From Gammaproteobacteria bacterium (lineage in GTDB: Bacteria; Pseudomonadota; Gammaproteobacteria; DSM-19610), in the NCBI GenBank assembly GCA_030618475.1, contig JAUXDG010000006.1:1-28474 (forward strand): a stretch of 28,474 nucleotides of DNA, written 5' to 3'. The notes beneath the pieces are model-generated. The model worked only from the letters and a program-made list of their open reading frames with translations, ran no database searches and had not been told where the DNA came from. Both the position numbers and the translations under genes were made by a program. Positions 16,576 to 22,313 of this stretch are shown one piece after another. Numbering within the stretch: position 1 is the first letter of the stretch; each line of letters starts with the position of its first letter.

Positions 16576-17408
16576 GGATTACCGTCAGGCTGAACCGGGT
16601 CGTGCATGGGTACAAACAGCCTTTGCTTGTCGATGGTAAAATTCCCTATCATGTTCTGGGCCGCTGGCGATGTGATCCAGTTGATCAGCGCCATGGCTCC
16701 GTTGTAGTTTACGTCAGGATACCTGGCCGGATTGGCGGCGATGATGCCATAGGGGTTGAACAGGTGTTCATCCCCCTCTGTGACTATTATCAGAGGTGCC
16801 TTGTTCCGGTAAGCAAGCCAGGTGCCACGGTCCGTCAATGTGTAAGCGTCGAGTTCCCCGGCAATCTGCAATACCTTACCCATGCCCTGGCCCGCTTCCC
16901 TGTACCAGTGTCCCTGCGGTGTAATGCCGGCTTGTTCCCAGAGCTGCAACTCCTTCTTATGGGTGCCGGAAGTGTCGCCCCTGGAGATGAACAGGCTGTT
17001 GCTGGCCACGAGGCGCGAGAGCGCGCTTGTGGCATCTGTTGTGCCACGAATATTTGCCGGATCACTGTCCGGTCCCACCAGCACGAAATCGTTGTACATG
17101 ACGTCACGGCGATTGACACCGTAGCCGTCGCCGACCAGTTTATCCTCTGCGCTCCGGGCATGCACCAGAACGACATCGACATCGCCCTCACGGAGCAGGC
17201 GCAGTGCCTTGCCGGTGCCTACCGAAATCACCTTGACGGTGTATTCATTGTCTTTTTCAAAGGCGGGCAACAGAATATCCAGCAAGCCTGAATTGTCTGT
17301 ACTGGTCGTCGTGGCCAGGCGTATGAAGGTGGTATCAGCCATGGTTTTGCAGCTTCCGGCAACAAAGACAATAAGCCAGAAAGCCGTTTTATACAGCGCT
17401 TTTTTCAT
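16572..17408 (-). CDS. tupA: Tungstate-binding periplasmic protein TupA
   Basis: Substrate-binding protein of the tungstate importer. The 278 residues start with a signal peptide (cleavage probably after MA at 23-24; C20 is not in a good lipobox). The mature protein begins FIRLATTTSTDNSGLLD: TTTSTDNSG (33-41) and SRGDTSGTHKKE (142-153) are the two oxyanion-binding signatures that mark TupA and separate it from the molybdate protein ModA. Biochemically studied TupA proteins bind tungstate much more tightly than molybdate, so W uptake is the best guess, though not proven here. The gene overlaps fdhD and tupB by 4 bases each. Confidence 0.93.
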   Translation of the reverse strand: MKKALYKTAFWLIVFVAGSCKTMADTTFIRLATTTSTDNSGLLDILLPAFEKDNEYTVKVISVGTGKALRLLREGDVDVVLVHARSAEDKLVGDGYGVNRRDVMYNDFVLVGPDSDPANIRGTTDATSALSRLVASNSLFISRGDTSGTHKKELQLWEQAGITPQGHWYREAGQGMGKVLQIAGELDAYTLTDRGTWLAYRNKAPLIIVTEGDEHLFNPYGIIAANPARYPDVNYNGAMALINWITSPAAQNMIGNFTIDKQRLFVPMHDPVQPDGNP

Positions 17409-18313
17409 GACTGCCGCTTGTGATGTTGTTGTTGAGGCCGGGCATCGTAGACGATGTTATCTGCGCCATTGTAAACCAGGAAGTGTTTGCCTTTTGCCCT
17501 GGCAATCATGATTACCCCGAGTTCCTGTGCCAGTTCCAGGCCCATATTGGTGACGCCGGAACGGGATAATAATACCGGTATCCCCATTTGCGCGGTTTTC
17601 ATGACAATCTCTGATGTCAGTCGGCCGGTGGTGTAGAAGATCTTGTCTGCACCCGTCAGGTACTCGAGCCACATCGATCCAGCGATGGCGTCGGCGGCAT
17701 TGTGGCGCCCGACGTCTTCGACAAAAATCAGGATGTCCGTGTGCCGACACAGGCCACAGCCGTGCACCGCCCCGGCGCGTTTATAGATTTCGTTATGCTG
17801 GCGAATATTGTCCAGCAGTCCGTAGATCACCGATTGGTGTACGGACACCTCGGGCAACCTGACGGCGTAGAGTGCATCCAGTGTGCAGCTGAATACAGTG
17901 CCTTGACCGCAGCCGGTTGTGACAGTGCGTTTCTTCAGTTTCTCGTCCCAGCCCGCGACACCTTCCCAGGTGCTTAGCCGGGCGGATTCGGTGCGCCAGT
18001 CTACCGAAACATCCTTGATCTGCCTCAGTTCCTGAATAAAGCGCTGATTACGCAGATAACCGATAGTCAGGGCTTCGGGGTGGGTGCCGAGTGTCATCAG
18101 GGTGACGATTTCGCGTCCATCCACATACAGGGTCAACGGTGACTCTCCTGCGACATGAACCTGTCGGGATTTGCCCTGTTCATCAAGCGCGGTAACCGGG
18201 TGTGTCGGCGACAGACCTTGCTGGCTCATGCTCGGGCGATAGCGGTGCTCGGACAATTCAACCTCCTCCCGCATCAGGTTTTGTGGTGCAGCGCCCTGGC
18301 CGGGCGTACTCAT
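17405..18313 (-). CDS. fdhD: Formate dehydrogenase accessory sulfurtransferase FdhD (variant)
   Basis: FdhD passes sulfur to the metal of the bis-MGD cofactor, which formate dehydrogenase needs for activity. The 302-residue frame shows family motifs GESPLTLYVDGRE (56-68), TGRLTSEIVMK (229-239) and the EDVGRHNAADAIAG block (199-212). Unlike E. coli FdhD, whose CxxC pair C121/C124 carries sulfur, the equivalent loop reads TTGCGQGTVFSC: C135 and C143, with no CxxC. A CxxC appears instead at C186/C189 (HGCGLC). The ATG at 18313 lacks a ribosome site; a TTG at 18256 preceded by GGAGGAGG is an alternative start that would remove 19 residues. First gene of the minus-strand operon, divergent from the fdh cluster. 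Confidence 0.92.
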   Translation of the reverse strand: MSTPGQGAAPQNLMREEVELSEHRYRPSMSQQGLSPTHPVTALDEQGKSRQVHVAGESPLTLYVDGREIVTLMTLGTHPEALTIGYLRNQRFIQELRQIKDVSVDWRTESARLSTWEGVAGWDEKLKKRTVTTGCGQGTVFSCTLDALYAVRLPEVSVHQSVIYGLLDNIRQHNEIYKRAGAVHGCGLCRHTDILIFVEDVGRHNAADAIAGSMWLEYLTGADKIFYTTGRLTSEIVMKTAQMGIPVLLSRSGVTNMGLELAQELGVIMIARAKGKHFLVYNGADNIVYDARPQQQHHKRQS

Positions 18314-18382
18314 GTATGTCTGTCAATTTAGGCCTATACTGAGTCTTTATTGTTATCTGGATCTGATTTGAAGGCATCGATA
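18314..18382. promoter_or_regulatory. Divergent intergenic region between fdhD and the fdh cluster
   Basis: These 69 bases separate the two divergent operons and should hold both promoters, unless fdhD starts further downstream. A TATACT hexamer (18335-18340) could be a rightward -10 box, but no matching -35 box lies 16-18 bases upstream. TTGACA occurs on the minus strand (18326-18321) too close to the fdhD start to serve it. No clear FNR, NarL, ModE or sigma-54 site is seen. Promoter presence is inferred from layout, not from a strong motif. Confidence 0.35.
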
Positions 18383-18874
18383 ATGCGTAAGGCCTTTCCT
18401 GTCTCGATTATAGTGGGCTTTCAGAGTACTTGCGATAAGCGCTGGGAAAGTGGCTATTGGAAGGTGACAGGGCTGGTAGCCGGCGGGTCTGCTGCCAGGG
18501 AGGGGATCCACCGGCAGCCGCTGCATGCTGCCACTGAAGGCACACCCTATCTATGGACAGGTTTGAGTGTAGAACTGCACAGGGATGATGCCGAGAGTTA
18601 TTATTTCAATATTATCAGTGATACACCACGGGTATTCGTTATCTGCAGCCAGCAGGAGTCGGAGCCGCTTACACCAGTCATCGTCACACTGAGTTATGAT
18701 GAGGCCGCCTCCTACATGGAGACGGATGAAGTGGTGGAATCCGTGGCAATGCCAGCCGAACTGTATCGCTGGGTCGAACAGTATGTGCTGGAAAATTACC
18801 TCCCTGAGAAACGAAAGAAACGCAAGCGGGATAACTGGAAGGAGGCTGATAGTGATCGATCCGGAAGGCGCTGA
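18383..18874 (+). CDS. DUF3305 protein, formate dehydrogenase-associated
   Basis: Small soluble protein of unknown biochemical role (163 residues), found almost always beside DUF3306 and formate dehydrogenase genes, so it is probably an assembly factor. It begins FPVSIIVGFQSTCDKRWESGYWKVTGL, the family pattern (landmark within residues 5-31), has a beta-rich middle (LHRDDAESYYFNI) and ends with a basic tail (EKRKKRKRDNW). No signal peptide or membrane segment is visible, so it should be cytoplasmic. GAAGG (18370-18374) supports ATG 18383; a TTG at 18350 would lengthen it without a ribosome site. It overlaps the DUF3306 gene by 23 bases. Confidence 0.82.
   Translation: MRKAFPVSIIVGFQSTCDKRWESGYWKVTGLVAGGSAAREGIHRQPLHAATEGTPYLWTGLSVELHRDDAESYYFNIISDTPRVFVICSQQESEPLTPVIVTLSYDEAASYMETDEVVESVAMPAELYRWVEQYVLENYLPEKRKKRKRDNWKEADSDRSGRR
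18841..18845 (+). promoter_or_regulatory. Ribosome binding site deciding the DUF3306 start
   Basis: GGAGG lies six bases before GTG 18852 and inside the end of the DUF3305 gene. It supports that GTG over an upstream ATG at 18696, whose extra 52 residues lie wholly within the DUF3305 frame and look non-biological (rich in W, C and R). Confidence 0.75.
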
Positions 18875-19439
18875 TCCGGAAACCGGGTTTGATCGGGGCG
18901 AGGATGACGAGGGTTTTCTGGCGCGCTGGTCGCGGCGCAAGCAGGCCGGTTACCGGAATCAGGAACATCCGTCGGCTCCCGGTCCGCAAACATTGTCCGG
19001 CGAACCGCCGGCAGCAGACGATTCGCAACAGGCCACGCCGCAGCGGCAAGTGACCGATGCGGATATGCCCCCGGTGGATTCGCTGGATGAAAAGAGTGAT
19101 TATGCGGCTTTCATGTCAGCCGGGGTCAGCGAAAAGCTGAGGGCACAGGCGCTACGCAAGCTTTTTCATCTGCCCGGTTTTCATCTGCCCGATGGTCTGG
19201 ACGACTATGACGATGATTTCACGCAGTTTGACAAGCTCGGGGATATTGTCACCCGTGAAATGGAGCGCATGCTGGTCCGTGAGAGGCAGGCAGCAGATGA
19301 AACGGAGGCCGCGCCAGAGCCTGGTCAGGTGGATGTTGAACGTGAAGCTGAAGCGGCGCAAGGCGATGTGGCGGACGGGATGGTCGCTAAAGCAGAGGAT
19401 GCTCCCGGCAATGGAGACGAGCACAGTGAGCGGGGCTAG
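18852..19439 (+). CDS. DUF3306 protein, formate dehydrogenase-associated
   Basis: Soluble protein of 195 residues that accompanies DUF3305 in formate dehydrogenase loci; its function is unknown. Two family landmarks are clear: FLARWSRRK near residues 19-27, and the block DYAAFMSAGVSEKLRAQALR followed by KLFHLPGF and GLDDYDDDFTQFDKLGD (about 82-133). The C-terminal 55 residues are acidic, glutamate/alanine-rich and probably disordered. No membrane segment is seen. The stop codon TAG shares its last two bases with the left end of the MITE-like repeat at 19438, so the element may have set the present C-terminus. Confidence 0.83.
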   Translation: MIDPEGADPETGFDRGEDDEGFLARWSRRKQAGYRNQEHPSAPGPQTLSGEPPAADDSQQATPQRQVTDADMPPVDSLDEKSDYAAFMSAGVSEKLRAQALRKLFHLPGFHLPDGLDDYDDDFTQFDKLGDIVTREMERMLVRERQAADETEAAPEPGQVDVEREAEAAQGDVADGMVAKAEDAPGNGDEHSERG

Positions 19440-19580
19440 CAGGCTGTTGAAAAAGTCTCAGGTGAGTGCGAGACAAGGCAAAAATCGGCGAAAAAGCGCA
19501 TTGTACACGCAGTACATGAGCATTTTGAGCCGATTTTTAACGCAGGATCGTGCCGCATGAGGGTTTTTCAACAGCCTGCT
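19438..19580. mobile_element. 143-bp MITE-like hairpin with 23-base terminal inverted repeats
   Basis: The left end (19438-19460) and the reverse complement of the right end (19558-19580) match at 21 of 23 positions, starting AGCAGGCTGTTGAAAAA. A second perfect pair, AAAAATCGGC (19480-19489) and GCCGATTTTT (19529-19538), and a GTAC-containing centre make the whole element able to fold into one long hairpin. There is no transposase frame. Ends reading CAGGCTGTTGAAAAA are, to my knowledge, common on small non-autonomous repeats in proteobacteria. No target duplication is evident. It sits between the DUF3306 stop and the ferredoxin-like gene, inside an operon. Confidence 0.75.
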
Positions 19581-19612
19581 GGTGGCGGCAGATTGCGCGT
19601 CGAACGTACATC

Positions 19613-21313
19613 ATGATGAATGGCGGCGAAGCGGATCTGCTGTCCAGGCTTTCATCCGCAAGCGGCAACGGGCAGGCACGCAGCACGGCATGCACAGCTG
19701 CAGCTTCAACAGAGAGGCAGCCTGCCGCGGCGGTATCTTACCAGTCGGCTGGTACGCTTCTTATTGCAGGCGCAGAAGACGGCGCATTGGCGGCCGCTGA
19801 ACGGTTGAAGGGGCACGGCAGCTTGACGTGCACGGTTCTGCTGCCGGAGCAAGGTCAATCCGCTGGCGTTGAGTCAGCAGGCACTGCACTGATACGGGGT
19901 AAGGTGAAATCGCTTTCGGGACACCTGGGGCAGTTCAGGGTTCAGCTGGAGTCGCCGGCCGCAGCGGCCGCTTTGAAGGAGGCGACGGGCAAAACTGAAG
20001 GATACTTTGATCTGGTGCTTGATCTGAGTAACCCGCCGTTCCTGGGTAGCGAGATTTTGCCGCCCGGTTATTACGCGCCGGCAGATGCCGCTGCGCTGCA
20101 ACAGGCGCTGCAGGAACTCCCGACGCTGGTAGGGGAATTCGAAAAGCCAAGGTATTTTCGCTATAACGCCTCGATATGTGCGCATGGCAGAAGCGGTATC
20201 ACCGCCTGTACGCGCTGCCTGGATGCTTGCCCGACCGATGCCATCATATCCATTGGCGACAGCATTCAGGTAGACCCGAAGCTGTGCCAGGGCGCGGGAA
20301 GTTGCGCGACGGTGTGCCCCACCGGCGCTATCAGTTATGGCTACCCGCGCCTCGGCGACACCTTGCAACGGCTGCGCACCCTGCTCAAGACCTACCGGCA
20401 GGAAGGCGGCACCGAGGCTGTACTGCTGCTGCATGATGCTGAGGATGGCCGACGACGGCTTGAGGCAGTGGTACAGCAATTGCCGGAAAATGTTATCCCG
20501 TTCGAGATCGAGGAGCTGGGCAGCGTGGGTATGGACAGCTGGCTTGCGGCGCTGGCTTACGGTGCGTCAGCGCTGTGGCTGCTGGCTACCCCAGCTGTGC
20601 CCGCTTCTGTGATGACGGTCATCGCGACACAGTTGAACGTTGCCCGGGTTATTCTGCAAGGTATGGGGTATCCCGCTGATGTGCTGCAGATAATCGGCAC
20701 GGATTCCGAGGCACTGCTGCAGCTGCTGAATAGCCGCTTACCGGTATTCGCGCCTGAGCACGCTGAATTTGCCGCACTGGATGAGAAACGTACCGTCATC
20801 CGTCTTGCCGTAGACCATCTGTATGAACAGGCGCCCGCACAGCGGCCATTGGTGTCTCTGCCGGCGGGTTCTCCCTTCGGTGAAGTCGAGGTCAGCGCCG
20901 AACGATGCACGCTGTGCATGGCCTGCGTGTCACAATGTCCCGCCAATGCCTTGTCGGCGGGAGACGAAAAACCGCAGCTCAAGTTTATTGAAGCCAACTG
21001 CGTGCAGTGCGGGCTGTGCTGCAGAAGCTGTCCCGAGGACGCCATCGCCGCTTCACCGCGTTTTCTGTACGATGCTGTCAAGCGCAACAGGATGCGTGTC
21101 CTCAACGAAGAGGAACCTTTTTGCTGTATTCGTTGTGGTAAAGCGTTTGCCGCACGCAGCGTGATCGAACGAATCACGCAGAAAATGAAGGGGCATCCCA
21201 TGTTCAGTGGCGAGGCACTGGCGCGTATCAGCATGTGCGACGACTGCCGCGTCAAAGCTATCTACAACGATGAACAGGCTGGTGCCGGTATTTCCACTGG
21301 AGATAAAACGTGA
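19613..21313 (+). CDS. Multi-[4Fe-4S] ferredoxin-like protein of the formate dehydrogenase locus
   Basis: Cytoplasmic iron-sulfur protein of 566 residues, without signal peptide. Two cluster pairs are visible: C199xxC202xxxC206P with C225/C231xxxC235P, and C432xxC435xxC438xxxC442P with C463xxC466xxC469xxxC473P. Two CxxC pairs near the C-terminus (C505/C508 and C542/C545) could bind zinc or another cluster. Between residues 250 and 400 is a flavodoxin/Rossmann-like region of unclear use. Such proteins accompany DUF3305/DUF3306 and TorD-like genes in fdh loci; a role in enzyme maturation or electron supply is inferred. The frame is open to GTG 19550 inside the MITE-like repeat; ATG 19613 (or 19616) is preferred, but neither has a good ribosome site. 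Confidence 0.85.
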   Translation: MMNGGEADLLSRLSSASGNGQARSTACTAAASTERQPAAAVSYQSAGTLLIAGAEDGALAAAERLKGHGSLTCTVLLPEQGQSAGVESAGTALIRGKVKSLSGHLGQFRVQLESPAAAAALKEATGKTEGYFDLVLDLSNPPFLGSEILPPGYYAPADAAALQQALQELPTLVGEFEKPRYFRYNASICAHGRSGITACTRCLDACPTDAIISIGDSIQVDPKLCQGAGSCATVCPTGAISYGYPRLGDTLQRLRTLLKTYRQEGGTEAVLLLHDAEDGRRRLEAVVQQLPENVIPFEIEELGSVGMDSWLAALAYGASALWLLATPAVPASVMTVIATQLNVARVILQGMGYPADVLQIIGTDSEALLQLLNSRLPVFAPEHAEFAALDEKRTVIRLAVDHLYEQAPAQRPLVSLPAGSPFGEVEVSAERCTLCMACVSQCPANALSAGDEKPQLKFIEANCVQCGLCCRSCPEDAIAASPRFLYDAVKRNRMRVLNEEEPFCCIRCGKAFAARSVIERITQKMKGHPMFSGEALARISMCDDCRVKAIYNDEQAGAGISTGDKT

Positions 21314-21924
21314 ATACAGACCGGAAGACGGTGCATGCCGGTGCGGATCTTGACCAGGGAGAGCGTGCCCGCGCCGATATCTACCGGCTGCTGGCTGCGC
21401 TACTGGCCGGGCCACCTGACCAGGCGCTGTTGGATCTGCTACGCGCCCTGGAGCCTGACACGACAGCCGGCACGTCGATGAATTCCACCTGGCGAGAGCT
21501 GCGGGCAGCGGCAGAGAACACCGGACCACAAGGTGTTGGAGAGGAATATTTTAATTTATTCATAGGCTTGGGGCGTGGTGAACTGGTTCCCTATGGCTCC
21601 TGGTACGTTCATGGCTTGCTGATGGAAAAGCTGTTGGCGTCCTTGCGTGACGAGCTTGCCACACTGGGATTTGGGCGCCGTGATGGTGTTTCGGAGCCGG
21701 AAGATCATGTCGCCGCATTGTGTGAGACGATGGGGATGATAATTTGCGATTCTGCGCTATCCTTAAGACAGGCGGCTTTTTTCGAGACCTATCTGGATTC
21801 CTGGATGGGGCGGTTTTTTGTCGATCTGGAAGAGGCCGAAACAGCCGTTTTCTATAAAGCGGTCGGCCGTTTGGGCCAACAGTTTCTGGATGTGGAGAGG
21901 CAGTATTTTTCGTTGCCGGCATAG
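21310..21924 (+). CDS. TorD/DmsD-family molybdoenzyme chaperone
   Basis: Dedicated cytoplasmic chaperone, 204 residues, that likely binds the Tat signal of FdhA and holds it until the cofactor is inserted. The all-helical family pattern is present: RADIYRLLAALLAG (21-34), EEYFNLFIGLGRGELVPYGS (78-97) and the conserved EPEDH (129-133) followed by AALCETM. GTG 21310 overlaps the stop of the ferredoxin-like gene by 4 bases (GTGA), so translation is coupled. Its position just before the Tat-bearing genes fits the role. The exact client is inferred from context. Confidence 0.9.
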   Translation: MNTDRKTVHAGADLDQGERARADIYRLLAALLAGPPDQALLDLLRALEPDTTAGTSMNSTWRELRAAAENTGPQGVGEEYFNLFIGLGRGELVPYGSWYVHGLLMEKLLASLRDELATLGFGRRDGVSEPEDHVAALCETMGMIICDSALSLRQAAFFETYLDSWMGRFFVDLEEAETAVFYKAVGRLGQQFLDVERQYFSLPA

Positions 21925-21988
21925 TGAACTTGATGGAGCATTCCGTAGTCACTAGAGTTGACAGGCTGTGCTTCCAGTGGAGAGGAAA

Positions 21989-22210
21989 ATGAAAGGACGA
22001 CCCGCTCAGTACATAACAGACCGCAGGTTGTTTCTGAAAGGCGTCATTGCAGCAGGTGGCGCAACAGCCCTGACGGCGGTAGCAGCACCTCACCTCGCGG
22101 ACCCGCCCGAGGACAAACAGGCAGATGCAGGCGGAAATCCTGATGCCGTTTCACAGGGTTACCGGGAAACCGCCCACATCAAGGCGTATTACCGAACACT
22201 CAGGGACTAG
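21989..22210 (+). CDS. Small Tat-signal protein of formate dehydrogenase loci
   Basis: A 73-residue protein with a twin-arginine signal (DRRLFLKGV, RR at 12-13, then a hydrophobic stretch to about residue 33) and a short conserved tail (TAHIKAYYRTLR). It matches the family described as formate dehydrogenase region Tat target (TIGR02811), whose function is unknown; it may be a small extra subunit or help export. GGAGAGG (21979-21985) supports ATG 21989; a GTG at 21968 in frame would add seven residues before the signal and is less likely. It ends 103 bases before fdhA. Confidence 0.85.
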   Translation: MKGRPAQYITDRRLFLKGVIAAGGATALTAVAAPHLADPPEDKQADAGGNPDAVSQGYRETAHIKAYYRTLRD

Positions 22211-22233
22211 GAGCCTGTCGGACTTAGGCTCCT
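22209..22233 (+). repeat. 8-bp perfect hairpin upstream of fdhA
   Basis: AGGAGCCT (22209-22216) and AGGCTCCT (22226-22233) are exact reverse complements separated by nine bases. The stem begins at the stop codon of the small Tat-protein gene. No T-run follows, so it is not a typical terminator; it could stabilise or partly stop the transcript before the abundant fdhA message. The first 12 bases recur exactly at 25891-25902, just before fdhC. Confidence 0.5.
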
Positions 22234-22300
22234 GGCACAGATTGCGTCACTTTCGCTGCGGCGCGAGGTGCGCACTGTCAAAGTAGTAATTCTCCAACGC

Positions 22301-22306
22301 AGGAGG
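22301..22306 (+). promoter_or_regulatory. Strong ribosome binding site of fdhA
   Basis: AGGAGG lies seven bases before ATG 22314 and fixes that start, rather than the internal ATG 69 bases downstream that begins MDRRTFLRR. Confidence 0.8.
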
Positions 22307-22313
22307 CTTGACC

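Noticed and set aside
18696..18851. Upstream extension of the DUF3306 frame to ATG 18696
   Set aside because: It lies fully inside DUF3305 in another frame, has unlikely composition, and a good ribosome site precedes GTG 18852.
19550..19612. Upstream extension of the ferredoxin-like frame to GTG 19550
   Set aside because: The added codons lie in the right arm of the MITE-like repeat and give a non-conserved-looking N-terminus; ATG 19613 or 19616 is more plausible.
20557..21255. 232-codon minus-strand frame opposite the ferredoxin-like gene
   Set aside because: Shadow of the cysteine-rich coding strand; rich in S, R and C without motif.
21958..21963. TTGACA as a -35 box before the small Tat-protein gene
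   Set aside because: No -10-like hexamer is found 15-19 bases downstream.
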